The notes under the pieces were generated by a model, which worked only from the letters and a program-made list of their open reading frames with translations, had not been told where the DNA came from and searched no databases. Of a DNA stretch of 64,000 nucleotides, positions 19,001 through 26,428 are shown one piece after another (position 1 is the stretch's first letter; each line of letters starts with the position of its first letter). Source of the stretch: DASZIT01 sp963709665 (GTDB taxonomy: Bacteria > Actinomycetota > Acidimicrobiia > Acidimicrobiales > RAAP-2); the NCBI GenBank assembly GCA_963709665.1, contig CAVPWU010000001.1, forward strand, positions 124,001 to 188,000. The letters run 5' to 3'. The translations under genes were made by a program, and so were the position numbers.

Positions 19001-19927
19001 GGACCGGAGGCCGAGCTCCCCTCCGAGCCGGCCACCATCGATGTGGTTCCCTCGCCGTTCGCACCTCCGGTCGCCAACATGAGCGCATCGATCGAACCCG
19101 AGGCCCCCACGGATCCCGCGCCGGTCCAGGCGGACGAGGAGCGGCCCGAGCCGGAGCTGGGCGCCGTGGAGAGCCCATCGGAGTCGGAGCTCCCGTCCTC
19201 GATCAAACCCCCCTCGGCGGCGGACACCCCGATCATGCACGTGGAGCCGATCCGACCGGCCGGCGAACCGGCGCCGGTGCTCCCCGCCCCGGCCACGGCG
19301 GCCGCCGAACCCATCGGAGCGCCCGTCGAGAGTGCGCCGGAGACCGGGCCTTCTCCGGTCGCCGACGCCGCGCCCATACCGTCGCCCGAAGCCCCCGCCA
19401 CCCTCGAGGCCCTGCCTGGTCCCCTCGGTGACCGGGCAGCCGTCTACGTGGTGGGGATGGTCAAGCGCTGCTACAGCTGCGGCGAATCGACCCGGGTGAT
19501 CGCCGGGGTCCTGATCAACGCCGCCGAGGACGCGGACGGCGGCACGTCCCGCAAGCGGCGCAAGACCAAGGTCGACCAGTCCGCCATGTTCCGGTTCCTC
19601 CCGTTCCAGACGGTGGTGGGGCCCCTGATGGGGACCCTCGACGCCGCCTGGTACCAGCAGCACGGGGTGGGGCCCCTGGCCGAGCGGGAGATGGATCCCG
19701 AGTACCGCTGGAACGACGACATCGCCGGACTCTCCAACGGCTGTGCGCACTGCGACGCCATGCTGCGGGACGACCCGATCCAGGACGCCTTCGCGGAGGC
19801 GGTCGGCGACCGTCGTGACTACCTGAGCCTGGTCATCGCCACCGTCGAGCTCCCCGTCTCGGCGCTGCCCGTCCCGTACGCGGCGTCCACCGACGAGTCG
19901 GAGCTCGCTTCCGGGGTCGCCCAGTAG
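16082..19927 (+). CDS. 1281-aa protein: N-terminal DUF5710-like domain, long acidic Pro/Glu repeat region, C-terminal zinc-ribbon-like domain
   Basis: Residues 4-45 (PVYIDVSPHEESVVRGLGAQ then WDGTRGSWFVPAGLPLEPFA) match the DUF5710 pattern of small domains found in conjugation- and DNA-related proteins. Residues about 175-1115 are low-complexity, rich in Pro, Glu, Val and Ala, with two clear tandem-repeat blocks, and must be largely disordered. The C-terminal 150 residues are folded: YVVGMVKRCYSCG near 1125-1133, and CAHCD near 1221, which could form a Cys4 zinc site. There is no signal peptide or membrane segment, so it is likely cytoplasmic. The TTG start has no clear RBS but is the only codon that keeps the N-terminal domain whole. 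The disordered block may be a spacer between two binding domains. Confidence 0.8.
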   Translation: MASDPVYIDVSPHEESVVRGLGAQWDGTRGSWFVPAGLPLEPFARWTGQAAVSADGTPEDAFRTVPLTNSDSGRLRPPFSEGAFASLPTFVAGHPPEIDPEIVDEVFHRVESPASRGHVVDDSTEVIDQTPLASVPAFTPGLPLLVGPADMLPLPLKIAKAVVTPPPITPPEVSEPDPVDASSEEPAPASTSEPTAEATAVPVEPTSEPTAEATAEATEVPVAELPVEPTVEATAEATAVPVAEHPVETTAEATEVPVAEHPVETTAEATEVPVAEHPVETTAEATEMPVEPTAEPTSEASTLPPPVAPYPTPDLAEAAVAPIQPDAAEEEATPVVVDSAPSSPIPPPPIPPDAYGPPPEPREVATVVDPSPAIADVPPPPPPPIPARLPWDDVPTSSGSTTAEPEADAEPVTDTEAIVPPPVEPMPVDEALLTVEPPVAPVPKGQAEVIAPPSDPMPPAEAPPTGSPEFEPAALDEAPSTTGPEVGDRPIDEAPTITETVAEPAPVNQAPLTDGFETGPTAVDEASSTGDPVADLMPDLETSPLVEQVADPVPLAAIVPTEAALTESHPAPVEVEALTPEFLPPPPVGDPVTGSIDQSSGATFEEDDDFLDGPTSLAELSGQLMVFDEPDEELDQSGPLSPVHAPGPVGAPIVGPAAPEAEAPAPGLEELDRETAGPEPVTEAVEPESETPASPEPEPEPQVAVYEPEPLIIPEPVAVQGGYEPEAVAPEPEPEQVTAVTGDQPEVAGAASAPDLQLEPEPLPIATAPESEPEVPEAIPERESVASVEEPEPAVVPEPDTSTQEPGPGLASGSVTMESESGPETEPVAETEPVAETEPVAETEPVAETEPVAETEPVAETEPVAETEPVAETEPVAETEPVAETEPVAETEPVAETEPVAETEPVAETEPVAETEPVAETQADSEPVMASASPMAEPEPEIDPGPVAEAAQTIHEAPREAATTDAAAEVQSTGPEAELPSEPATIDVVPSPFAPPVANMSASIEPEAPTDPAPVQADEERPEPELGAVESPSESELPSSIKPPSAADTPIMHVEPIRPAGEPAPVLPAPATAAAEPIGAPVESAPETGPSPVADAAPIPSPEAPATLEALPGPLGDRAAVYVVGMVKRCYSCGESTRVIAGVLINAAEDADGGTSRKRRKTKVDQSAMFRFLPFQTVVGPLMGTLDAAWYQQHGVGPLAEREMDPEYRWNDDIAGLSNGCAHCDAMLRDDPIQDAFAEAVGDRRDYLSLVIATVELPVSALPVPYAASTDESELASGVAQ
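16801..16944 (+). repeat. Three tandem 48-bp coding repeats
   Basis: Three near-identical 48-bp units (16801-16848, 16849-16896, 16897-16944), each encoding a 16-residue unit around VPVAEHPVETTAEATE, inside the disordered region of the 1281-residue protein. More diverged copies extend upstream to about 16670. Confidence 0.85.
18551..18838 (+). repeat. Sixteen perfect tandem 18-bp repeats
   Basis: GAGACAGAGCCGGTGGCC repeats 16 times without a mismatch from 18551 to 18838, encoding ETEPVA each time, followed by one degenerate half unit. The period is a multiple of three, so copy-number change alters length but not frame. Perfect identity shows recent expansion or active homogenisation. Confidence 0.95.
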
Positions 19928-19982
19928 CAACTGCTCCTACCCACCGGGCCTGAACACGGCCGCGAGGTGGGACCGGGGCCGA

Positions 19983-21173
19983 TCAGCCCGGTTCGGATCC
20001 GAGCACGGAGACGAAGGACACCATCTCCCCGGGGAAGCCCCCCAGGTTGTGGACGAGTGCCAGCTTGCGGTCCGTCTGGATCTGACGCTCGGGTGTGGCC
20101 TCGCCCCGGAGCTGCAGCCACGCCTCGAAGTGCATACGGAGACCCGAAGCGCCGACCGGGTGTCCGAAGCTCTTCAGGCCCCCGTCCGGGTTGACGGGCA
20201 GCTCGCCGGTCCGGTCGAACGTGCCGGCCAGGACCTCCTTCCACGCCGTACCCCGCCCGGCGAAGCCGAGGTCCTCCATCAACACCAGCTCGGTCGGCGT
20301 GAAGCAGTCGTGCACCTCGGCCATGGCCAGCTCGGCCCGCGGATCGGAGATCCCCGCCTGCCGGTAGGCGTCGGCGGCGGCCGTCGCGCACTCCGGGAAC
20401 CACGTGTAGTCGTACTCCGGGTCGTTGAGCCCGGACCCGCTCCCGGCGGCGAAGGCGAGCGCCTTGATGAAGATCGGCCGGTCGGTGTACCGGTAGGCGT
20501 CCTCGGCACGGACCACGATGGCCGCCGCCGCCCCGTCGGCCACCCCGGCGCAGTCGAACACCCCGAGGGTGCCGGCCACCCGGGGGGAGGCGCAGATGGT
20601 CTCGGTGGTGACCGCCTTGCGAAACTGGGCCCGCGGGTTGAGGGCGCCGTTCTGGTGGTTCTTCCAGGAGATCCGCGCCAGGACCTGGGTCAGCTCGTCG
20701 GCCCCCACGCCGTACTTCTTCCCGTAGGCCGGGGCCACCATCGAGAACATCGCTGCGGCGGTCAGGGTGCGGTTGGTGCCGTCATTGGGGATCGGGAAGG
20801 CGTTCAGGCCCTGGTAGCCGGAGTCCTTGACCTTCTCGGCGCCCACCGCCATGGCCACGTCGTAGGCCCCGGAGGCCACCGCGTACACCGCCGCCCGCAG
20901 GGCTTCGGAGCCCGACGTGCAGTAGTTCTCCACCCGGGTGACCGGCTTGCCCTCGATCTGGAGTGGCTTGGCCAGGGTGATGCCACTCATCCCCGACTGG
21001 GCGGTCCCCAGCCAGAAGGCGTCGACGTCGTCCTTGGTGACGCCGGCCGACGCGAAGGTCTCCTCGGCCGCCTCGACGATCAGGTCATCGAGGCTCTTGT
21101 CCCAGTGCTCGGCGAACCGGGTGCACCCCATGCCGACAATCGCCACCTGATCCTTGATTCCGTGCGATCCCAT
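19983..21173 (-). CDS. Thiolase-family acetyl-CoA acetyltransferase (SCP-x/lipid-transfer type)
   Basis: 396 residues. The nucleophile lies in VENYCTSGSEALRAA (near residue 85), HDCF with the catalytic His near 299, and the closing GHPVGASGLRMHFE motif near 347. The length and the NYC.SG form are those of the SCP-x/acetyl-CoA acetyltransferase branch, which includes retro-aldolases and thiolases of steroid and branched acyl-CoA catabolism as well as the archaeal thiolases that work with DUF35 proteins. It lies 86 nt downstream of a DUF35-containing gene on the same strand, so the two products are probably partners. Confidence 0.92.
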   Translation of the reverse strand: MGSHGIKDQVAIVGMGCTRFAEHWDKSLDDLIVEAAEETFASAGVTKDDVDAFWLGTAQSGMSGITLAKPLQIEGKPVTRVENYCTSGSEALRAAVYAVASGAYDVAMAVGAEKVKDSGYQGLNAFPIPNDGTNRTLTAAAMFSMVAPAYGKKYGVGADELTQVLARISWKNHQNGALNPRAQFRKAVTTETICASPRVAGTLGVFDCAGVADGAAAAIVVRAEDAYRYTDRPIFIKALAFAAGSGSGLNDPEYDYTWFPECATAAADAYRQAGISDPRAELAMAEVHDCFTPTELVLMEDLGFAGRGTAWKEVLAGTFDRTGELPVNPDGGLKSFGHPVGASGLRMHFEAWLQLRGEATPERQIQTDRKLALVHNLGGFPGEMVSFVSVLGSEPG

Positions 21174-21259
21174 CGCTCGTCTCCTTCGACGTCCCTCGTG
21201 TGTGGTTGCTCGTGGTGCGCCACCGGTCCGACCGGAGCGGTGGCGGGTTTGGGGTGGCC

Positions 21260-22684
21260 TCAGACCGCCCCGGCCCGCGCCGGGCGGGCCTTCCAGAAGT
21301 AGTCATGGATGCCGTCGGCGGTGTACAGCTTCCGGAAGGTCATGGTCACCCGGTCACCGATCTCCACGGCATCCGGGTCGACGTCGGTGAGCTCCACCGG
21401 GAACCGGCCGCCCCCGTCGAAGTCGAGGATGGCGAAGACGATCGGCGGGCTGGGCGAGTACGCCAGGCGGTCGATGGTGTAGGTGGCGATGGTGGCGGTG
21501 GCGTCGGCCCGTCCGATCGGCTCCATGTCGTCGACCGCCCCACCCTTCATGGAGATCCGGGACGGAGGGAGGTGGACCGCCTCGGAGCTGCGGTCCCGCG
21601 ACCCGACGAAGCCGAACTTCCACTCCTCGTTCCGCCAGGCGGCCGAGGACGAGACCCGCTGGGGCTCCGGGCGCCGGGGAGGCTCGACGGTGACCATGCC
21701 ACGCCAGGAGAGGAACCGGCCGTAGGGGAGGTCGGCCCCGGCCGCCACCTGGTCGGCCACCGGCTCGGCCGCCGACCACCCGGCCAGGGCGTCGGTGGTG
21801 CGGAAGAGCAGGACGTCGGCCCCGTCGGCCAGCGACACCAGGGCCAGGACCTCACCGGGGACCGCCTGCTCGATCAGCGAGGCCAGCACCAGGCCCACAT
21901 GGGCGGACCCGGCCTGCCCGACGGTGCCGCTCAGGTCGTCGGCCACCGCCCCGTCGGACACCCCCAGCTTCCGGGTGAGCGCCTTGACCGCCCGGCCGTG
22001 CATCCCGGTCACCACCACCCGGTCGATCTCTCCGGCGGCCAGGCCCGCCGTCTTGAGTGCGGTACCCCACGCCTGCTCGCCGAGCGGCACGTACCGGGTC
22101 TCCCCGAATCGCTCCTCCCATACCTTGGAGCGCCGCTCACCGGGCGTCCGCCACCGGTCCAGGAACTCGTCGGTGACCGACGCCCCACCCAGGTACTCGG
22201 CGATGACCCGGGTGCCGGGGGCGTCGTCGGCCACCAGGAGGGCGGCCGCCGCGTCGCCGCCCGCCGACTCGTCGGTCGAGGTGGGGAGCCCGTCGCGCTG
22301 GTCGGCCAGCACCACCAGCGTGGCACCCGACCCCGGCGCACCGAGCGCCGTCTGCAGTGCCCCGACCCCCGACCGGAGGGCCCCGCCGAAGTCGAAGGCG
22401 GCCACCTCGGAGGGCTGTCGGAGGGCGGCATGGACGGTCGTGGCGTTGGTCTTGTCGAGGTAGGCCGGCGAGGCGGTGGCGAACCAGACGGCCGAGGGTG
22501 CCGACCCCGGTGCCGACCGGAGCGCCAGGCGCGACGCCTCGACGCCCATGGTGGTGGTGTCCTCGTCGTGGGAGGCCACCGCCCGGGAGCCCTTGCCGCC
22601 GCCGCTTCCGAAGACGGCGGCCACCGCGGTGCGCTGCAGGCGGCGGTAGGGGACGTAGCCGGCGGAGCTGACGATGCCTCTCAT
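21260..22684 (-). CDS. HMG-CoA synthase-like domain fused to a DUF35 OB-fold domain
   Basis: 474 residues from ATG 22684. Residues about 1-330 follow the initial-condensing-enzyme fold of the HMG-CoA synthase/KAS III group (RGIVSSAGYVPYRRL, VAAFDFGGALRSGVGALQTA, TGMHGRAVKAL, GTVGQAGSAHVGL). Residues about 345-474 match DUF35 (YTIDRLAYSPSPPIVFAILD, ELTDVDPDAVEIGDRVTMTF, FRKLYTADG). Aligned by eye, the catalytic Cys position is Leu or Arg, and the zinc-ribbon cysteines usual in DUF35 are missing. It heads a two-gene operon with the thiolase, echoing the archaeal thiolase-DUF35-HMGCS complex, but is probably not an ordinary synthase. Confidence 0.82.
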   Translation of the reverse strand: MRGIVSSAGYVPYRRLQRTAVAAVFGSGGGKGSRAVASHDEDTTTMGVEASRLALRSAPGSAPSAVWFATASPAYLDKTNATTVHAALRQPSEVAAFDFGGALRSGVGALQTALGAPGSGATLVVLADQRDGLPTSTDESAGGDAAAALLVADDAPGTRVIAEYLGGASVTDEFLDRWRTPGERRSKVWEERFGETRYVPLGEQAWGTALKTAGLAAGEIDRVVVTGMHGRAVKALTRKLGVSDGAVADDLSGTVGQAGSAHVGLVLASLIEQAVPGEVLALVSLADGADVLLFRTTDALAGWSAAEPVADQVAAGADLPYGRFLSWRGMVTVEPPRRPEPQRVSSSAAWRNEEWKFGFVGSRDRSSEAVHLPPSRISMKGGAVDDMEPIGRADATATIATYTIDRLAYSPSPPIVFAILDFDGGGRFPVELTDVDPDAVEIGDRVTMTFRKLYTADGIHDYFWKARPARAGAV

Positions 22685-22850
22685 CGGTAGGTGCCTCTCC
22701 TCTGTCGTCGACCTCATGGTCTCGTGGGCGTCCGGACGATACCGCCGGCCGCTCCGGCGGCCCTGCGGGCCCCCCGTGACCGTGCCCGCACAACGGCGAT
22801 CCGGTCGGGTCGTTGGCTCCGGCCCGACCGCCATCCTATGATGGCCAGCA

Positions 22851-22871
22851 TATCTGACGGTCAGTCAGGTA
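22851..22871. promoter_or_regulatory. 21-bp palindrome, likely TetR-type operator, between divergent acyl-CoA operons
   Basis: TATCTGAC (22851-22858) and GTCAGGTA (22864-22871) are 8-bp arms with one mismatch and a 5-nt centre; within it CTGACGGTCAG (22854-22864) is itself a perfect palindrome. It sits about 40 nt upstream of the acyl-CoA dehydrogenase gene and in the leader region of the thiolase/DUF35 operon, so one repressor could govern both. No regulator gene is adjacent. Confidence 0.6.
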
Positions 22872-22911
22872 ATCACCGGGGCAGACCGGTGGCCGGACGA
22901 TGGAGGACCCC

Positions 22912-24093
22912 ATGGACTTCGAGTTCACCCCTGAGCAGCTCGCCTTCGTGGCGGAGGTCGAGGCCTTCCTCGACGCCAACGACGACCCCGAGATCTTCGA
23001 CGTCACCCGCGAGAACATGGCCCAGATCGTCGACACGCCGCTGCGCCGGAAGTTCATGGCCAAGCTCGGCGAGCAGGGTTGGCTGGGCATCACCTGGCCC
23101 AAGGAGTACGGCGGAGCGGAGGGGGACGGGACCTACGAGTATCTGCTGAACGAGGCCCTGGCCGCCCGGGGCGGGCCGCAGATCGGCAAGGGCGTCGGCA
23201 TCATCGGCAAGACCATCATCAGCCACGGCAGTGACGAGATGAAGGCCGAGTTCCTCCCCAAGATCCTGCGCAACGAAGTCGAGTTCGCCGTCGGCTACTC
23301 CGAGCCCAACGCCGGCTCCGACGCCGCCTCCATGCAGCTCAAGGCCACCCGGGACGGTGACGGCTGGCGGCTGAACGGCCAGAAGACCTGGACCACCTCG
23401 GCCCACTTCGCCGACTGGTACTGGGTGGGGGCCCGCACCGACCCCGACGCCCCCAAGCACCACGGGATCACCCTCTTCCTGGTGCCGATGGACCACCCGG
23501 GGATCACCGTGAAGGCCATCTGGACCATGGGGGACGAGCGGACCAACGAGGTCTACCTCGACGACGTCTTCGTGCCCGACGCCTACGTGGTGGGGGAGCT
23601 GAACCACGGCTTCCAGTACATCTCCGAGGCCCTCGACCTCGAGCGGTTCACCCTCTTCACCTACTCGCCCACCCGGCAGCGCCTCGACCTCCTCACCGAG
23701 TACGTGGCCACCGCCACCCGCGACGGGGAGCCTCTGAAGGACGACCCGGTGGTCCGGTCCCGGATCGCCGAGCTGCACACCGAGGCCGAGGTGGCCCGCG
23801 TGCTGGGGCTCAAGTTCGTCTTCAAGGCCGGGGAGGGGGGTGCACCGCCCACCACCGAGGCCTCCGAGTACAAGCTCTTCACCACCGAGTACTCCCGACG
23901 CCTGGCCGACGCCTCCATGGACCTGGCCGGTGCGGGCGCCCAGCTCCGCGTCCACACCGAGGAGGCCCCCATGAAGGGACGCTCCGAGTCCACCTACCGC
24001 TACACGGTGATCGACACCATCGGCGGCGGGGCGTCCGAGATCCAGAAGAACATCATCGCCCGGCGCAAGCTCGGCCTCCCCAAGAACTTCTGA
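22912..24093 (+). CDS. Acyl-CoA dehydrogenase
   Basis: 393 residues from ATG 22912; GGAGG lies 5 nt before it, so the in-frame ATG at 22900 is rejected. FAD-dependent alpha,beta-desaturation of an acyl-CoA thioester. The order matches the family: N-terminal helices (FTPEQLAFVAEVEAFLDAND), WLGITWPKEYGG, the FAD/substrate segment VGYSEPNAGSD, and the C-terminal helical domain ending IQKNIIARRKLGLPKNF. Long-chain or ring substrates are plausible for this FadE-like form. First gene of a run of four closely spaced genes with CoA-transferase and hydratases. Confidence 0.94.
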   Translation: MDFEFTPEQLAFVAEVEAFLDANDDPEIFDVTRENMAQIVDTPLRRKFMAKLGEQGWLGITWPKEYGGAEGDGTYEYLLNEALAARGGPQIGKGVGIIGKTIISHGSDEMKAEFLPKILRNEVEFAVGYSEPNAGSDAASMQLKATRDGDGWRLNGQKTWTTSAHFADWYWVGARTDPDAPKHHGITLFLVPMDHPGITVKAIWTMGDERTNEVYLDDVFVPDAYVVGELNHGFQYISEALDLERFTLFTYSPTRQRLDLLTEYVATATRDGEPLKDDPVVRSRIAELHTEAEVARVLGLKFVFKAGEGGAPPTTEASEYKLFTTEYSRRLADASMDLAGAGAQLRVHTEEAPMKGRSESTYRYTVIDTIGGGASEIQKNIIARRKLGLPKNF

Positions 24094-24106
24094 GCCCGGA
24101 CCGACC

Positions 24107-25306
24107 GTGACCGCCTCGACACCTCCGTCCGGTGACCGGGCCGCGCCCGGCCTCCTGGCCGGCGTGGTGGTGCTCGACCTGTCCACCGTCGGCCCCGCCT
24201 CCCGCTGCACCCGGATCCTGGCCGACTACGGCGCCACCGTGGTGAAGGTGGGGGCGGTCCCCGGCCGCGGGGTCGAGCCGCTCCGCCCGGCCGTCTACGC
24301 CTACAGCGGCTCGCGCGGCTTCCGCCGGATGGCCCTCGACCTCAAGGACCCCGACGGCCTCGACGCCTTCTTCGCCCTGGTCCGGACAGCGGACGTGGTG
24401 GTGGAGAGCTTCCGTCCCGGGGTCATCGACCGACTGGGGATCGGGTTCGCCGCCCTGGCCGCCGTCAACCCCGGCATCATCCTCTGCTCGACCACCGGCT
24501 ACGGCCAGTCCGGGCCCCGGTCACAGTGGGCCGGTCACGACATCAACTACCTGGCCGTCGGCGGCTACCTGGCCGGCAGCGAGCCGGCCGCGGACGGCGG
24601 CCCGCCCATCGCCGGCGCCACCATCGCCGATGCCGCCGGTGGCGGCATGCAGGCCGCCATGGCGGTGATGGCCGCCCTGATCGGACGGGGCTCGGACGGG
24701 GCGGGCACCCATCTCGACGTGTCCATCGCCGACGGGGTCCTCTGGCTGACCTCGTTGGCGGTTGACGAGCACCTGGCCACCGGCGCCGACGTCGGGCCCC
24801 GGCACGACATCATCTCGGGCCGGTATGCCTGCTACGACACCTACCGGGCGGCGGACGGCGGCTGGCTGGCGGTGGGGGCCATCGAGCCCAAGTTCTACGC
24901 CAACCTCTGCCGTCTGCTCGGATGCGAGCAGTGGATCGACCACCAGCTCGACGACGACGTCCAGGACAAGGTCCGGGACGACTTCGCCGCCGCCTTCGCC
25001 GCCCGGGACCGCGACGCCTGGGTGGCGGTGCTGGCCGGGGCCGACACCTGCACCACCCCGGTGCTGACGGTCGCCGAGCTGGTGGACGACGAGCAGTTCG
25101 CCGCCCGGGACGCCATCGTCGAGGCGGAGTCCGCCGACGGGCGCCGGTTCCGGCAGGTGGGCCCGGTGCTGGCGGGGATGCAGCCGCCGGCCCAGCCGGT
25201 CCCGGTGCGCGACCCGTCGGCGTCCGACGCCGACGACCTGTTGGGCGCGGCCGGGGTCGGAGCGGAACGGATCGCCGAGCTACGGACGAAGGGGGTGGTG
25301 GCGTGA
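24107..25306 (+). CDS. Family III CoA-transferase (CaiB/BaiF)
   Basis: 399 residues from GTG, 13 nt after the dehydrogenase stop. The start LLAGVVVLDLSTVGPASRCT and ADYGATVVKV are typical, as are LKDPDGLDAF, DVVVESFRPGVIDRLG and THLDVSIADGVLWL, which holds the likely catalytic Asp. These enzymes move CoA between acids without free CoA release, and would activate the pathway substrate. The stop overlaps the next gene by 4 nt. Confidence 0.93.
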   Translation: MTASTPPSGDRAAPGLLAGVVVLDLSTVGPASRCTRILADYGATVVKVGAVPGRGVEPLRPAVYAYSGSRGFRRMALDLKDPDGLDAFFALVRTADVVVESFRPGVIDRLGIGFAALAAVNPGIILCSTTGYGQSGPRSQWAGHDINYLAVGGYLAGSEPAADGGPPIAGATIADAAGGGMQAAMAVMAALIGRGSDGAGTHLDVSIADGVLWLTSLAVDEHLATGADVGPRHDIISGRYACYDTYRAADGGWLAVGAIEPKFYANLCRLLGCEQWIDHQLDDDVQDKVRDDFAAAFAARDRDAWVAVLAGADTCTTPVLTVAELVDDEQFAARDAIVEAESADGRRFRQVGPVLAGMQPPAQPVPVRDPSASDADDLLGAAGVGAERIAELRTKGVVA

Positions 25307-25872
25307 GTGCCATCAGGGAAGCCGACATCGGGGGGCTCCTCGGGGTCGAGCAGTACGCCGAGGTGGGGGAGTTCCCCGTCGAGCAGGGGTACATCTGGAC
25401 CACCTGCTCGTCGGTGGAGAACGGCAACCCGCTCTTCTGGGACGAGGCGGTGGCCGCCGACATCACCGGGGGGCCGATCGCCCCACCCACCATGGTGTCG
25501 GTGTGGTTCCGCCCGCACCACTGGGCACCGGACCGCACCGGCTCGGCGCTCCCGTTGCAGATCCACTTCGACCTCAAGGAGGGGCTCGGGCTCCCCGAAG
25601 CGGTGATGAGCGACAACACCATCGTGTTCCATGAGCCGGTCCGCCCTGGCGACCGGCTCCGCACCAGCCAGATCCTCCGGTCGGTGAGCGACGAGAAGAC
25701 CACCAAGCTCGGCACCGGACGGTTCTGGGTCATCGACGTCGAGTACCACAACCAGCACGGCGACCTGGTGGCCGTGGAGAGCTACACCGGCTTCGGCTAC
25801 CGCCGGGCGACCGAGGCGGCCACCACCGGCGCCCGCGCCACCCGGACCACCACCGACGGGGAGGCCCGATGA
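25303..25872 (+). CDS. MaoC N-terminal-type (FAS1-like) hot-dog dehydratase subunit
   Basis: 189 residues from a GTG overlapping the CoA-transferase stop (GTGA). FPVEQGYIWTTCSSVENGNP, LFWDEAVAADITGGPIAPPT and RPGDRLRTSQILRSVSDEKTT fit the MaoC_dehydrat_N hot-dog fold. It lacks the hydratase-2 Asp/His motif, which is present in the next protein, so the two probably form a heteromeric hydratase as in HadAB or ChsH1-ChsH2. The tail (about 20 residues of Thr/Ala/Arg) is likely disordered. Confidence 0.85.
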   Translation: MSAIREADIGGLLGVEQYAEVGEFPVEQGYIWTTCSSVENGNPLFWDEAVAADITGGPIAPPTMVSVWFRPHHWAPDRTGSALPLQIHFDLKEGLGLPEAVMSDNTIVFHEPVRPGDRLRTSQILRSVSDEKTTKLGTGRFWVIDVEYHNQHGDLVAVESYTGFGYRRATEAATTGARATRTTTDGEAR

Positions 25873-26357
25873 GCACCACCACCGTTCCCACCCGGCTCCT
25901 CGGCGACGTGGCGGCCGGGGACACGCTGCCCCAACTGGCCTATCCGGTGACCGCCACCACCGTGGTGCTGGGCGCCCTGGCCTCACGGGACTGGCGTCCC
26001 ATGCACCACGACAAGGACTTCGCCGTCAACCGGAACGGCATCCAGGACATCTTCCTGAACACCCCCAACCAGGCCGCCTGGTTCGAGCGGTTCGTGACCG
26101 ACTGGACCGGCCCGCACGGCCGGCTGCAGCGGATGACCTTCCGGATGCTCGGCTCGATCTTCCCCGGCGACACCATGGTCTTCGACGGGACGGTCACCGA
26201 GACCGGCGTCGACGACGAGGGGTGCGGATGGGCGGCCATCGACATCTCGGTGTCGGTGGACGGCGACGCCAAGACCACCTGCCGGGCCCGGGTGGCCCTG
26301 CCGGTGACCCCCGACGACAACCCCTGGGACCGCAAGGCCGACCGGTGGCGGCCGTGA
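25869..26357 (+). CDS. MaoC-like enoyl-CoA hydratase, catalytic subunit
   Basis: 162 residues; its ATG overlaps the previous stop (ATGA). LASRDWRPMHHDKDFA (near residues 38-53) carries the Asp and His of the hydratase-2 motif, with GSIFPGDTMVFDGTVTE later as in the hot-dog core. It adds water to a trans-2-enoyl-CoA, following desaturation by the clustered acyl-CoA dehydrogenases. Partner: the preceding non-catalytic hot-dog subunit. Confidence 0.88.
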   Translation: MSTTTVPTRLLGDVAAGDTLPQLAYPVTATTVVLGALASRDWRPMHHDKDFAVNRNGIQDIFLNTPNQAAWFERFVTDWTGPHGRLQRMTFRMLGSIFPGDTMVFDGTVTETGVDDEGCGWAAIDISVSVDGDAKTTCRARVALPVTPDDNPWDRKADRWRP

Positions 26358-26428
26358 GCCCCGGCCCCCGTCGTCACCCTGACCGCTTTGACCACCCGAT
26401 CGACCGCACGACACGAGGAGCACTGACC

